From positions 241,039 through 305,038 of the forward strand of contig NZ_SCFN01000003.1 of the NCBI RefSeq assembly GCF_004138285.1: DNA of 64,000 nt, written 5' to 3'. Both the position numbers and the translations under genes were made by a program. This document shows, piece after piece, positions 16,231-26,313 of the stretch. The DNA comes from Gottfriedia acidiceleris (lineage in GTDB: Bacteria > Bacillota > Bacilli > Bacillales > Bacillaceae_G). The notes under the pieces are model-generated. The model worked only from the letters and a program-made list of their open reading frames with translations, did not search any database and was not told the DNA's origin. The stretch's first letter is position 1; every line of letters begins with the position of its first letter.

Positions 16231-16716
16231 ATGAAGTTAAAAACAATTACTGTTAATGGAGTATTTGCTGCACTATATATTGCAGTAACGTACTTTATTC
16301 AACCGTTCGGGTTTACGAATGTACAGTTTCGTGTATCCGAAATATTTAACCACTTAGTCGTTTTTAATAAAAAGTACATATATGGAGTAGTTTTAGGAGT
16401 TATATTAGCTAATTTTTTCTTTTCTCCAATAATGGCATATGATTTAGTCTTTGGTGTTGGCCAATCGATTATTTCTTTATTAATTACAATTGCAACATCA
16501 AAGTTTATAAAAGGTATTTTACCGAGAATGATTGTAAACACGATTGTCTTTACGATTACTATGTTCTTAATTGCAATCGAATTAAAGCTAGCATTTCATT
16601 TACCTTTCCCAATGACTTATTTAACTACAGCCATTGGTGAATTTGTAGTGATGGTTGTGGGTATACCGATTATGTACTATTTAAATAAACGAGTAAAATT
16701 CGAGCATCTTATTTAA
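16231..16716 (+). CDS. queT: Queuosine precursor transporter QueT
   Basis: A 161-residue integral membrane protein with about five helices. It belongs to the QueT S-component family of ECF transporters: an N-terminal TVNGVFAALYIAVTYFIQPF, then QFRVSEIFNHLVVFNKKYI and the C-terminal TTAIGEFVVMVVGIPIMYYL. It imports queuine or preQ1 for tRNA queuosine. The gene is monocistronic, downstream of a preQ1-I riboswitch and with AAGGAG at proper spacing. Confidence 0.93.
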   Translation: MKLKTITVNGVFAALYIAVTYFIQPFGFTNVQFRVSEIFNHLVVFNKKYIYGVVLGVILANFFFSPIMAYDLVFGVGQSIISLLITIATSKFIKGILPRMIVNTIVFTITMFLIAIELKLAFHLPFPMTYLTTAIGEFVVMVVGIPIMYYLNKRVKFEHLI

Positions 16717-16718
16717 GT

Positions 16719-16757
16719 AAAAAAGAGTTGTTTCTCTAAATGGAAACAACTCTTTTT
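16719..16757. terminator. Bidirectional terminator between queT and the VOC gene
   Basis: The stem AAAAGAGTTGTTTC ... GAAACAACTCTTTT lies between two convergent stop codons, with A and T runs on either side. Confidence 0.9.
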
Positions 16758-16765
16758 ATTATGTA

Positions 16766-17143
16766 TTATTTGTCTTCTCTTAATAAATAATCATTACCAT
16801 CTTGATCGTAGAAATTAAACATTGAACCGTATGGCATTTTCATCAGGTCATCAACTTTTACGCCATTTTGCTTCATTTTTTCATAAGCAGCATCAATATC
16901 CGTTGTACTAAAAAGTACAGATGGATGAGCTATTTTTTCTGGTTTAAATTGTTGCATCGATGGTTTAGAGTAAAGAACTAAAGTAGTAAATTCACTTTCG
17001 CTTGGACCTACTTCAATCCATTTAGCATCTGGTCCCATTGGCATTTCAATTTTTAGAACAAACCCCATTTTATTAATCCAAAAATCTTTTGCTTGCTCTT
17101 GATCTTCTACATAAACAGTAACTTTACCGATTTTATTAATCAT
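16766..17143 (-). CDS. VOC (glyoxalase/bleomycin-resistance) family protein
   Basis: A 125-residue single vicinal-oxygen-chelate domain: MINKIGKVTVYVEDQEQAKD at the N-terminus, WIEVGPSESEFTTLVLY in the middle, and the terminal MFNFYDQDGNDYLLRE with the likely metal-ligand Glu. ATG 17143 has GGAG at about 7 bases. A frame extending to 17179 lacks a ribosome binding site. Such proteins act in dioxygenase, glyoxalase or resistance roles. No neighbour pins the substrate. Confidence 0.85.
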   Translation of the reverse strand: MINKIGKVTVYVEDQEQAKDFWINKMGFVLKIEMPMGPDAKWIEVGPSESEFTTLVLYSKPSMQQFKPEKIAHPSVLFSTTDIDAAYEKMKQNGVKVDDLMKMPYGSMFNFYDQDGNDYLLREDK

Positions 17144-17393
17144 ATAAAAATCTCCTCTACTGGTTAATTTTACTACCAATCTATTTTAGCAAATACAATT
17201 ATGTAAAACAAACTGATTAAGTACTACTTTCAGACTGCTGACAAGCGTTTACAATCAGTCAAAAACTTAAGTTTAATGTACTTTGTGTACACATTCAATT
17301 ATCTCCATGTGTATGACTTTTTCCTGTAGAAGCATTTTTATGAAACAATACCATATACTTTTTTGGAACAGTACAAAGTAAGGGGGAAGTATC

Positions 17394-18059
17394 TTGCCTA
17401 ATAACGTAATTTGGAACGATGTTGATGAATATTTTATAGAAAAACTAATTCCGAATGATCCTATCTTAGAAAATGTATTACTTGCAAATTATCAAGCCGG
17501 TCTACCTAGCATAGATGTGTCTCCTACTCAAGGTAAATTACTTTATCTATTAGCAAAGGTTAAAGGCGCTAAAAACATTTTAGAAATCGGTACTTTAGGT
17601 GGATATAGTAGTATTTGGTTAGCTCGTGCACTTCCCGAAGATGGGAAATTAACAACCTTAGAAATTAGCCATGAGTATGCAAAAGTTGCCAAACAAAATA
17701 TCATAGAAGCAAAATTGCAAGATAAAGTGGAAATTATTATAGGAAAAGCGTTAAAAACATTACCAGCTCTAAAAGAATCAAAGTATTTATTTGATTTCAT
17801 ATTTATTGATGCCGATAAACCAAATAATCCTCACTATTTAAAATGGGCATTAAAATTAGCAAGCTCTGGCGCTTTAATTATTGTCGATAATGTCGTTCGA
17901 AACGGAGAAGTAATTTATGAAACGAGTCACGATGAAAGTGTCAAAGGTGTCCGTCAACTAATGGATCTAATAGCTACAGACTCTCGTATTGACACTACTG
18001 CAATTCAGACTGTTGGATTAAAAGGATATGATGGTTTTGTGATTGGAGTTGTTAAATAA
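17394..18059 (+). CDS. SAM-dependent O-methyltransferase (class I)
   Basis: A 221-residue protein of the caffeoyl-CoA-type O-methyltransferase family. Motif I is ILEIGTLGGYSSIWLARAL (residues 62-80). The acidic metal site is FIFIDADKPNN (around 140-150), and DNVVRNGEV (around 168-176) carries the next metal ligand Asp/Asn. It starts at TTG 17394 with AAGGGGGAAG upstream. It is likely a divalent-metal-dependent catechol-type or small-molecule methyltransferase and is expressed singly. Confidence 0.9.
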   Translation: MPNNVIWNDVDEYFIEKLIPNDPILENVLLANYQAGLPSIDVSPTQGKLLYLLAKVKGAKNILEIGTLGGYSSIWLARALPEDGKLTTLEISHEYAKVAKQNIIEAKLQDKVEIIIGKALKTLPALKESKYLFDFIFIDADKPNNPHYLKWALKLASSGALIIVDNVVRNGEVIYETSHDESVKGVRQLMDLIATDSRIDTTAIQTVGLKGYDGFVIGVVK

Positions 18060-18069
18060 TATTTAAATA

Positions 18070-18100
18070 GAGGGTTTCCGTTATGAGAGCCCTCGTTTTT
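18070..18100 (+). terminator. Terminator of the O-methyltransferase gene
   Basis: The stem GAGGG(T) ... (G)CCCTC is followed by GTTTTTATT, 10 bases after the stop. Confidence 0.75.
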
Positions 18101-18136
18101 ATTAAAAGAAGCATCGTGGCGAATTTAGTCTGAGTT

Positions 18137-18228
18137 GCAAATAAGTCATTTAGAATAGCAAAATGTAGTTCAACAGTGCAAATAAAGGATGAAGCAAAGA
18201 TCAACTTAATTTGCAAAGCACTGTTGAA
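18137..18228. repeat. GCAAA-motif repeats with long inverted repeat
   Basis: GCAAATAA or GCAAA motifs start at 18137, 18158, 18178, 18193 and 18213, mostly 20-21 bases apart. They overlap perfect 11-base arms TTCAACAGTGC (18169-18179) and GCACTGTTGAA (18218-18228). The same motif and spacing recur at 27499-27651. It lies between convergent genes and no coding potential is seen. Confidence 0.55.
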
Positions 18229-18257
18229 ATACCTCCCACTAATTATAATAATAAAAA

Positions 18258-18304
18258 AAGGGCGCCCATATTTCAGTTAACCTGACTTATGAGACAGCCC
18301 CTTA
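18258..18304 (-). terminator. Possible terminator after mutL
   Basis: On the minus strand AAGGGGC ... GCGCCCTT can pair imperfectly. An inner near-palindrome (CTGTCTCATAAGTCAG) sits within it, and T residues follow. It is weaker than the other terminators here. Confidence 0.4.
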
Positions 18305-18323
18305 AAAATTCAAACTTATTTTA

Positions 18324-20267
18324 TTACATGACTCGCTTAAACATTTTCTCAAGCTCATACGAACTAAAATGGATAACGATTGGTCGACCGTGAGGACATG
18401 TAAATGGATTGCTTGATTTTCTCAGCGATTCTAATAGATTAAAAATTTCATCGTTTGTTATATATTGATTTGCTTTTATTGACGCTTTACAACTCATCAT
18501 AATGGCTTTTTCTTCGCGTAGTTTCTTTATATTAATTGTTCCGCGTTTTAATAGTTCTTGAATCATTTCATCAATTAATGTATCCTCTTGCCCTTCTGGA
18601 AACCAATTTGGATGTTCACGAATGACATAACTATTCGATCCGAACTTCTCGATAAATAGTCCAACTTCTTGTAGTTCATCATGGTATTGGTCTAATAAAA
18701 TAGCTTGTTCTGGTGAAACATCAAATGTGATTGGAATTAATAAAGTTTGTAGTTCTGATGCAACTTCCCCTATTTTTTCCTTAAAATATTCATAGTAAAC
18801 ACGTTCTTGTGCGGCATGTTGATCAATTAAATATAATCCTTTTTCATTTTGAGCAATAATATATGTTCCATGCATTTGCCCGATTGGATATAAAGGAGGT
18901 AGTTGGTCTATATTTTGCTCATCATATACTTCTTCGTTCACAATGACTGTTTCTTCTATATTTGTTTGGTCGTCTTCATTTACAAAATTTGAATATCCTA
19001 CATCTTTATTTGATTCATGTTTTTCAAAATAAAGATTCTCATAATCGGTAGGGGTTGATGAATCAATTTGAGTAATTGAATCGAATTCAGTTGAATTTTC
19101 TACATTGACTGTTTCATTCGTTTCATTGGAATAATTCGAATTAGTAGTAAAACGATCTTGAAGCGAGAAAGGTAATTTCTTTTCTACGTCTTCTTTTATA
19201 GAAGAATGTTCAAACGAAAATGTAGATTGTTCACTTAATATTTTTTCCTTTGGAGCTGTTGACTTTATTTCTGGAATAAGGGAACGACCTCTAAAAACTT
19301 TTTTTATACTTTCAGTAATTAATGTAAATAATTGATCCTCTTTACTAAAACGCACTTCTTGTTTTGTTGGATGAACATTTACATCGACTAATTGAGGGTC
19401 CATTTTAATAAATAACGAAACGATTGGAAAACGGCCAATTGGGAGCAAAGTATGATAGCCTTCGCTTATTGATTTATTTACGCCATAGTGTTTAACATAT
19501 CTTCCATTTACATATAGCGATATATAGTTTCTAGTTGCTCGTGTATATTCAGGCATGGATAAATAGCCTTCAATTTGAAAGTCTAATGACTCGCCTTTAA
19601 AATGAACCATGTTTTTTGCAATTTGTAGACCGTATAATGATGCAAGAATTTGTCTTGCGTCGCCATTTCCATTACTACGGAACATTAATTTATCATTATG
19701 TTTCAAATCAAAAGCGATTTGTGGATTTGCTAATGCTAATCGATAGACAACGTCTGTCACATTACTTAATTCTGTTTGAACCGTTCTCATATATTTTAAT
19801 CTAGCTGGTGTATTAAAAAATAAATTTGAAACTTCAATACTTGTTCCATTTGATTTAGCAATTTCTTTTTGAGATTGCAATACGCCACCTTTTAAAATTG
19901 TTTCAATCCCAGGTCCATCTTCGGTTGATGTTTTTACTGTAACATAACTAACAGATGCAATACTCGGTAATGCTTCACCACGGAAGCCTAATGTACGTAT
20001 TCGAAATAGGTCATTTTCATCTTTTATTTTGCTCGTTGCATGGCGCTCAAATGCTAGGATACTATCTTCCTTTGTCATCCCTTCGCCATTATCACTTACA
20101 AAAATTCGTGAGAGTCCACCGTCGTTAATTTCGACTGAAATACGTGTACTAGTTGCATCAATTGCATTCTCAAGTAATTCCTTTACAACTGATGCAGGAC
20201 GTTCTACAACTTCACCTGCCGCTATTTGATTGGCTAAAATCTCATCTAACTTCTGTATTTTTGACAT
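18324..20267 (-). CDS. mutL: DNA mismatch repair protein MutL
   Basis: A 647-residue protein. The N-terminal GHKL ATPase is clear: [37 protein letters not shown]. An acidic, low-complexity linker covers about residues 330-450. The C-terminal domain has the metal-dependent endonuclease motif ([16 protein letters not shown], i.e. DQHA-x2-E-x4-E) and CPHGRP near the end, as in Bacillus MutL, which nicks the nascent strand. It lies just downstream of mutS on the same strand. Confidence 0.97.
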   Translation of the reverse strand: MSKIQKLDEILANQIAAGEVVERPASVVKELLENAIDATSTRISVEINDGGLSRIFVSDNGEGMTKEDSILAFERHATSKIKDENDLFRIRTLGFRGEALPSIASVSYVTVKTSTEDGPGIETILKGGVLQSQKEIAKSNGTSIEVSNLFFNTPARLKYMRTVQTELSNVTDVVYRLALANPQIAFDLKHNDKLMFRSNGNGDARQILASLYGLQIAKNMVHFKGESLDFQIEGYLSMPEYTRATRNYISLYVNGRYVKHYGVNKSISEGYHTLLPIGRFPIVSLFIKMDPQLVDVNVHPTKQEVRFSKEDQLFTLITESIKKVFRGRSLIPEIKSTAPKEKILSEQSTFSFEHSSIKEDVEKKLPFSLQDRFTTNSNYSNETNETVNVENSTEFDSITQIDSSTPTDYENLYFEKHESNKDVGYSNFVNEDDQTNIEETVIVNEEVYDEQNIDQLPPLYPIGQMHGTYIIAQNEKGLYLIDQHAAQERVYYEYFKEKIGEVASELQTLLIPITFDVSPEQAILLDQYHDELQEVGLFIEKFGSNSYVIREHPNWFPEGQEDTLIDEMIQELLKRGTINIKKLREEKAIMMSCKASIKANQYITNDEIFNLLESLRKSSNPFTCPHGRPIVIHFSSYELEKMFKRVM

Positions 20268-20352
20268 TAGTGAACCTCCTCTCTAAATAAATGCACTAAA
20301 CAATAAAAAAGGTATAGTACATTAAGCTATTATCATAATTTTAACTATTAAT

Positions 20353-20381
20353 AAAAAGAAAGGCCAATTGGCCTTCTTTTA
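20353..20381 (-). terminator. Hairpin between mutS and mutL
   Basis: The palindrome AAAGGCCAATTGGCCTT sits within AAAAGAAAGGCC...GGCCTTCTTTT at the mutS stop codon. It may terminate or attenuate read-through into mutL, whose start is 86 bases beyond. Confidence 0.7.
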
Positions 20382-23021
20382 TTTTTTAGCTTGCTTTTGC
20401 AGTTCATATAATAAATTAAATGCTTCCATTGGATTTAATTCTAGTATATTAATTCCTTTTAATTGATCAATGACAGGATGGTTTTTAACAACTTCTTTAA
20501 CCATCGGTTGATGATCGTCAAATAAGCTTAACTGAGATTCAGCATCCTCTTTATCGGTTGTTTTAACAATTTCTTTTTTCGGTACTTGATTATTTACAAT
20601 CTCTTTTTCTGTATTTTCAATTTCCTCTTTAACATAAGAATGATTATTTGATTCTAAATCATTTAATAATTCCTTTGCTCGAATGATTACATCTTTCGGA
20701 AGATTGGCTAATTCGGCAACGTGGATACCGTAGCTTTGATCCGCTGCACCTTCAAAGATTTTATGAAGGAATAATACTTTTCCATCCTGCTCTTTTGCTG
20801 CTACGTGAATATTTTTCAAGAACTTAAGTTGATTAGCTAATACTGTCAATTCATGATAGTGAGTAGAAAAAAGCGTTTTTGCTCCGATATGATCATGTAT
20901 ATATTCGATCATCGATTGTGCTAAAGCCATTCCATCATATGTTGATGTTCCTCTACCAATTTCATCAAATAAGATTAAACTTTTTTCTGTTGCATTTGTG
21001 ATTGCATAATTAGCTTCTAACATTTCGACCATAAATGTACTCTGCCCGGAAATTAAATCATCTGCAGCACCAATTCTAGTAAATATTTGATCAAAAATTG
21101 GTAATTTCGCATATTCAGCAGGTACATAGCATCCAATTTGAGCCAATATACTTATTAATGCTACTTGTTTCATATACGTACTTTTACCAGCCATGTTAGG
21201 TCCTGTAATTAAAAATTGATGAGTATCAACATCGAAATTTGTATCATTCGGAATATATTCTGAGCCTAGAAGTACCTTTTCAACTACTGGATGTCTTCCA
21301 TTCTTCACGATATATTCTCTTTCCTCGGTGAATGCTGGTCTTACATATCCATTTTTTTCACTTACTACAGAAAAACTTTGTAAAACATCAATTTGACTAA
21401 TTACTTGTCCTAATGTTTGAAGTCTAGATAAATATTGTTTTACTTGTTCTCGAATTGAAATAAATAACTCATATTCCAATCCAATCATTTTTTCTTCAGC
21501 TTCAAGAATCATCGTTTCTTTTTCTTTTAGCTCTTCAGTTATAAAACGTTCTGCATTTGCTAACGTTTGTTTACGTTCGTAACGACCTTCTGGTATTTGA
21601 CTAATATTTGATCTAGTTACCTCGATAAAGTATCCGAAGATTCGATTATATCCAATTTTTAAGGACTTAATCCCCGTAATTTCTCTTTCTCTTTGCTCTA
21701 ATTCCATTAGCCAATTTTTACCGTTCTTACTAACGAATCGATATTCATCTAATGTTTTATGAAAGCCATCTTTAATAATGTTTCCTTCTTTAATTGATAA
21801 AGGCGCATCTTCAATAATTGCATTCTCTAAAAGCATTTGAAGCTCTTCACATGGATCAATCTGATTAATTAGTTCATCTATCGTTTCATGACTAATTGAT
21901 TTTAAAGCATGAATAATTGAAGGTACTGTTTGAAGTGAACGTTTTAATTGTAATAAATCTCTTGCATTTACATTACCAAATGAGACTTTACCGGCTAAGC
22001 GCTCTAAATCATATACATCTTTTAACAATTCCTTCAGGTCTTCACGTATAAAATAGTTATCCATTAGCAATTCCACAATCGTCAAACGATGCTCGATTTG
22101 TTTAGTACTTACTAGTGGACGTTGAATCCATTTTTTTAGTAACCGACCACCCATCGCTGTTTTCGTTTCATCTAATAACCAATTCAAAGAACCTTGTTTG
22201 TTTTTTGAACGTTGTGTTTCAACTAATTCAAGATTTCTCATCGAATACATGTCCATGTTTAAAAAATCATGTTGATTAATAACTACTATTTCTTGAAGAT
22301 GAGAAAGCGTTCGTTTTTGTGTTCTTGATAAATAATTTAATAATCTTGCGGCAGTAGTTTTTAAACTAATTTGATCAATTGATTTTACAACATTTGTAAA
22401 CTCTTCTGATAAACGATCGTTCTCCTCGAATGAAACGGTAATTGAAAAGCTTTTTTCAAGCGTTTGAATCGCTTTAGATGAAAAATCTTCATTTACAACT
22501 ACTTCTTTTGTACCAGTTGCTGCAATTTTTAAAACTGCTTCTTCAAGTGAACCACTAAGTAATAGAGCATTGCCCTCACCAGTCGTCAAATCAATCCAAG
22601 CTAAAGCATATGAACTTGGTGTTACTTCTGATAATGTTGAGATATAATGATTTTGCTTTTCATCAATTGATCTACCCTCCATTTGCGTCCCTGGAGTAAT
22701 CAACTGAACAACCTCTCTTCGAACTACTCCTTTTGCGACCGTTGGATCTTCGACTTGTTCACAAATAGCTACTTTATATCCTTTTTCAACTAATTGTTCT
22801 ATATATCCAGCAGCAGAATGGTATGGTACTCCACACATTGGAATTCGTTCATCAGTTCCTCCTGCTCGACCGGTTAAAGTAATTTCTAAAACTTGAGATG
22901 CCTTAATTGCATCCTCAAAAAACATTTCATAAAAATCACCAAGTCTAAAAAATAGAAATGCATCTTGGTAATTTTTCTTTATATTTAAATATTGCTCAAT
23001 CATTGGCGTATAAGTTGCCAT
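20379..23021 (-). CDS. mutS: DNA mismatch repair protein MutS
   Basis: An 880-residue mismatch recognition ATPase. The N-terminal mismatch-binding domain has [11 protein letters not shown] (F-x-E motif), followed by connector, lever and clamp. The ATPase has Walker [14 protein letters not shown], signature [11 protein letters not shown], Walker [17 protein letters not shown] and the STHYHEL switch. The C-terminal tail contains the likely beta-clamp contact QLSLFDD. ATG 23021 is preferred because GGAGAGG precedes it; the frame extends to 23054 without a better signal. Confidence 0.97.
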   Translation of the reverse strand: MATYTPMIEQYLNIKKNYQDAFLFFRLGDFYEMFFEDAIKASQVLEITLTGRAGGTDERIPMCGVPYHSAAGYIEQLVEKGYKVAICEQVEDPTVAKGVVRREVVQLITPGTQMEGRSIDEKQNHYISTLSEVTPSSYALAWIDLTTGEGNALLLSGSLEEAVLKIAATGTKEVVVNEDFSSKAIQTLEKSFSITVSFEENDRLSEEFTNVVKSIDQISLKTTAARLLNYLSRTQKRTLSHLQEIVVINQHDFLNMDMYSMRNLELVETQRSKNKQGSLNWLLDETKTAMGGRLLKKWIQRPLVSTKQIEHRLTIVELLMDNYFIREDLKELLKDVYDLERLAGKVSFGNVNARDLLQLKRSLQTVPSIIHALKSISHETIDELINQIDPCEELQMLLENAIIEDAPLSIKEGNIIKDGFHKTLDEYRFVSKNGKNWLMELEQREREITGIKSLKIGYNRIFGYFIEVTRSNISQIPEGRYERKQTLANAERFITEELKEKETMILEAEEKMIGLEYELFISIREQVKQYLSRLQTLGQVISQIDVLQSFSVVSEKNGYVRPAFTEEREYIVKNGRHPVVEKVLLGSEYIPNDTNFDVDTHQFLITGPNMAGKSTYMKQVALISILAQIGCYVPAEYAKLPIFDQIFTRIGAADDLISGQSTFMVEMLEANYAITNATEKSLILFDEIGRGTSTYDGMALAQSMIEYIHDHIGAKTLFSTHYHELTVLANQLKFLKNIHVAAKEQDGKVLFLHKIFEGAADQSYGIHVAELANLPKDVIIRAKELLNDLESNNHSYVKEEIENTEKEIVNNQVPKKEIVKTTDKEDAESQLSLFDDHQPMVKEVVKNHPVIDQLKGINILELNPMEAFNLLYELQKQAKK

Positions 23022-23151
23022 TCTATCCTCTCCATCAAAAAACATTCTTCGCATATTATATCACATTTTGCGAAAAGGCTTAGAAAGTTCGAAAGTTAAG
23101 AAAAAGAAAACTTATTGATTTATAATTGGAAATGCAAAATCTTTATAAATT

Positions 23152-23182
23152 AAAAAAGCTAGGAAGTATCACCTTCCTAGCC
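23152..23182 (-). terminator. Terminator of cotE
   Basis: The stem GCTAGGAAG ... CTTCCTAGC lies a few bases after the cotE stop and is followed by T residues on the minus strand. Confidence 0.85.
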
Positions 23183-23186
23183 TAGC

Positions 23187-23732
23187 TTACTCTTCTTCGC
23201 CCTCTAAAACAAAATCAGGATCTAAATCTTCAAACTCATCATCTACATCAAAGAACTCGTCATCGTCGTGTGCACCATGTGGTGCAACAAGTACAACTAT
23301 TTTCGTTTCACCTACAACTTCAACTAATACTTCTTTCTCTACAGTTACAATAAATCGATTTCCATTTGGAGAAATAATTGCATCTAAACAATTTGGATGT
23401 TTTAATGATCTAGCAATAACTTCACAATCTTCGCCAGTAAAATTTTCATCTCTGTGTCTTAATTTTACTACTTCATGATACTTAACAGCCTCGGGAACTA
23501 CTTCTGTTTTCGTATTGTCACCATAGGAGTACCAAATATTAATATCATATTTACCAGATACTTCTACTCCATCTTTACATTTTTTTGCATCATATACATG
23601 GTTTATAACCCAGCAGCCTAAAATACTTGATGGAGTATGATTTGGTGTGATTGTATGTGTGACTTTGTTATATTTCTTGCCTCTTCCTACGACTGCCTTC
23701 GTTATAATCTCTCTATGTTCGCGTTCAGACAT
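23187..23732 (-). CDS. cotE: Outer spore coat morphogenetic protein CotE
   Basis: A 181-residue CotE: the start [20 protein letters not shown], the core [19 protein letters not shown] and [18 protein letters not shown], and the strongly acidic C-terminal tail (residues 155-181, rich in D and E). CotE assembles around the forespore and recruits outer-coat proteins. It is flanked by terminators on both sides, so it is transcribed alone, as expected for a sporulation-controlled gene. No mother-cell promoter was resolved with confidence. Confidence 0.97.
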   Translation of the reverse strand: MSEREHREIITKAVVGRGKKYNKVTHTITPNHTPSSILGCWVINHVYDAKKCKDGVEVSGKYDINIWYSYGDNTKTEVVPEAVKYHEVVKLRHRDENFTGEDCEVIARSLKHPNCLDAIISPNGNRFIVTVEKEVLVEVVGETKIVVLVAPHGAHDDDEFFDVDDEFEDLDPDFVLEGEEE

Positions 23733-23952
23733 AGGTGTGACCCTCCTCGTTCCATTTTCATTTCATTCTATGCGTGACATATGCGGAATGTGTTAATGAC
23801 ATGAAAATTCTTTTATACAAGTTAAAAAAACATGTGATGATAAATTGTATGACGACAGCCTAATAAAGTTGACTCTAAATTGAATAATTTAAAAAATAAA
23901 CATAAAATTATGATATTTAGGCTATTTAGTAATTACTTTATTAGCTTTACAT

Positions 23953-24002
23953 AAAAAAAAGACTCAGGTAGCAAAATTAATTGCTTCCTTGAGTCTTTTT
24001 TT
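23953..24002 (-). terminator. Terminator of the miaB-ricA unit
   Basis: A long stem (AAAGACTCAGGTAGCAA ... TTGCTTCCTTGAGTCTTT) is followed by T-rich sequence directly after the ricA stop codon. Confidence 0.9.
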
Positions 24003-24003
24003 A

Positions 24004-24450
24004 TTAATGGCCGCAGCTATCTGTTTTGCAAGCATCCGGTCCATGAGCTACTTTTGAACCTGTCTCACCGCTTAATAAGTTACCACCTGTTGACTTAATG
24101 ATTTCGTCTGTCACACCATTTGAGATCGTGTGAGCGATTAATTGAAGTAAATCATTAACTTCTACTTGGGAAGATTGGAATTCTTGTACAACTGGAATTG
24201 TTTCTAGTTTTTCGTTTAATTCATCAAGCTCTTGTTCAACTTTTTTAAGTGCTTCTTTCTTACCCCAGTGCTCTAAATTAACTGCTTGTTTTTGTAATGA
24301 CTTAATTTCTTCAATATAAGTTCTTACAGTTTCACTTTCGTTAATTTGCGCTTCAGCACGTTTAAAAAAGTCTACTTCTTCTGTTTCAGAAATCATTACT
24401 GCTAATTCTTTTGCACGTTCAACGATATCAGTTTTTGTATATTTTCCCAT
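24004..24450 (-). CDS. ricA: RicA (YmcA), RNase Y-complex / biofilm-competence regulator
   Basis: A 148-residue, largely helical protein of the YlbF/YmcA family. With RicF and RicT it forms an Fe-S-containing complex that tunes RNase Y and phosphorelay signalling in Bacillus subtilis. The helical core is [20 protein letters not shown] with further amphipathic helices, and the C-terminal tail DACKTDSCGH carries a Cys pair likely to ligate the cluster. ATG 24450 overlaps the miaB stop as TAATG, so translation is coupled. GAGGTG upstream supports this start over the longer frame to 24498. Confidence 0.93.
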   Translation of the reverse strand: MGKYTKTDIVERAKELAVMISETEEVDFFKRAEAQINESETVRTYIEEIKSLQKQAVNLEHWGKKEALKKVEQELDELNEKLETIPVVQEFQSSQVEVNDLLQLIAHTISNGVTDEIIKSTGGNLLSGETGSKVAHGPDACKTDSCGH

Positions 24451-25979
24451 TATAGCACCTCTACTGTTTCTTCTACTAATTCTCCATCTAATGACCAAGT
24501 TTTAGCTTTTGTAACTTTTACTTTTACAATTTGACCAACGATTGATTTAGGACCTCTAAAGTTTACAAGTTTATTATAAGGAGTATAACCAGCAAGTACA
24601 TCAGGGTTTTTCTTGCTTTCTCCTTCTACTAATACATCAAGTATTTGACCTTCAAAACGTTTATTAAATTCAGCAGATTTTTCATTTACAAGATTGTTAA
24701 GACGTTGTAATCTTTCCTTTTTCACACTCTCTGGTACATTATCTACCATTTTTGCAGCCGGTGTACCTTCACGTGGTGAATAAATGAATGTAAATGCTAA
24801 ATCAAAACCAACTTCTTCATATAATGTCATTGTTTCTTCGAATTGCTCATCCGTTTCATTTGGGAATCCAACAATAATATCTGTTGTAAATGAAATTTGT
24901 GGCATTGCTGTTTTTAATTTTCTTACAAGTTCAAGGTATTGTTCACGATCATATTTACGTGACATTAGTTTTAGAACTTCAGAACTACCAGATTGAACTG
25001 GTAAATGAATATGCGGCATTAAGTTGCCACCTTTTGCTAATACTTCTATTAAATGATCATCAAAATCACGTGGATGACTTGTTGTAAAGCGAACACGTGG
25101 GATGCCAATTTTACGGATTTCATCCATTAAATGACCTAATCCATATTGACCATCATCTAAATCTTTACCATAAGCATTAACATTTTGACCTAATAAAGTA
25201 ACTTCTTTATAGCCCAGTCTAGCTAATTCACGTACTTCATTAATGATATCCTCTGGTTGACGACTACGTTCTTTACCACGTGTGTAAGGAACAATACAGT
25301 AAGTACAGAATTTATCACAGCCATACATAATATTAACCCAAGCTTTAATTTCTCCACGACGTACTTTTGGAAGGTTCTCGATTACATCCCCTTCTTTTGA
25401 CCATACTTCAATAACCATTTCTTTACTAAACATCGCTTCTTGAATAATAAATGGTAATCTATGAATATTATGTGTACCAAATACCATATCAATAAATGAA
25501 TGTTTTTGTAAGATTCGATTAACAACAGCTTCTTCTTGAGACATACAACCACAAATACCAATTAATAGATCTGGTCTTTGAAGTTTTAACGGTTTTAAGT
25601 GACCAATTTCACCAAACACTTTATTTTCAGCATTTTCTCGAATTGCACATGTGTTTAATAGAATAATATCAGCATCTTCAACTGATGTAGCTACTTCATA
25701 ACCCATCGTCGTTAAAATACCTGCCATAACCTCTGTGTCATGCTCATTCATTTGACAGCCATAAGTACGGATTAAGAATTTCTTACCTACACCTGAATTT
25801 CTCATTTCTTCAGGAATTTCGAAACCACGATCATACGTAACTTCTTCTTTACCTCGACGCTTTGCATCAGCTAAAGATGGAGCTTGGTAAACTTTTTCAA
25901 AATATTTACTATAATCTTTATCGTTTTTATCTTTTGAATTATTTATATTAGTGCCTTGAAGGCGTTGTTGTTCATTCAT
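24450..25979 (-). CDS. miaB: tRNA-2-methylthio-N6-dimethylallyladenosine synthase MiaB
   Basis: A 509-residue radical-SAM methylthiotransferase. The N-terminal UPF0004 domain has cluster cysteines in [22 protein letters not shown] and [10 protein letters not shown]. The radical-SAM CxxxCxxC is in [17 protein letters not shown], and the TRAM RNA-binding domain is at the C-terminus (about residues 440-505). It adds the methylthio group to i6A37 of tRNAs. ATG 25979 follows GAAAGGAG; the longer frame to 26012 is unlikely. It is co-transcribed with ricA. Confidence 0.97.
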   Translation of the reverse strand: MNEQQRLQGTNINNSKDKNDKDYSKYFEKVYQAPSLADAKRRGKEEVTYDRGFEIPEEMRNSGVGKKFLIRTYGCQMNEHDTEVMAGILTTMGYEVATSVEDADIILLNTCAIRENAENKVFGEIGHLKPLKLQRPDLLIGICGCMSQEEAVVNRILQKHSFIDMVFGTHNIHRLPFIIQEAMFSKEMVIEVWSKEGDVIENLPKVRRGEIKAWVNIMYGCDKFCTYCIVPYTRGKERSRQPEDIINEVRELARLGYKEVTLLGQNVNAYGKDLDDGQYGLGHLMDEIRKIGIPRVRFTTSHPRDFDDHLIEVLAKGGNLMPHIHLPVQSGSSEVLKLMSRKYDREQYLELVRKLKTAMPQISFTTDIIVGFPNETDEQFEETMTLYEEVGFDLAFTFIYSPREGTPAAKMVDNVPESVKKERLQRLNNLVNEKSAEFNKRFEGQILDVLVEGESKKNPDVLAGYTPYNKLVNFRGPKSIVGQIVKVKVTKAKTWSLDGELVEETVEVL

Positions 25980-26245
25980 GAAACAATCTCCTTTCTTCTC
26001 GAGCGTCCACACATTACTTAAGTATATAACGTTATTCTACAATATACAATGTGGGTTACGCAAAAAAGAAAGCTGATAATAGTAGTATATTTGAATAATT
26101 TTATTCATTATTAAAAAAACAATTCTTTAAATAATAAAGCGCTTTAATTATTAATAGAAGAATGTTGATTTTCAATATATGTTACTCACTCTTGGAACGT
26201 GACCCGAGCCCCCTCGAAGTCTTAAAAAACACCTTTTTCAACATA

Positions 26246-26275
26246 AAAAGAGAATCCATCAAAGGATCCTCTTAA
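26246..26275 (-). terminator. Terminator of the mraY paralogue
   Basis: The stem AAGAGAATCC ... GGATCCTCTT, with one mismatch, lies 40 bases after the stop. Confidence 0.7.
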
Positions 26276-26313
26276 ATTAAAAATACTCAGTATGATAACT
26301 GTGGGTTCATACA

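Noticed and set aside
17231..17256. cre-like CAAGCGTTTACAA upstream of the O-methyltransferase
   Set aside because: Three of the first positions of the consensus fail, so it is a weak partial match only.
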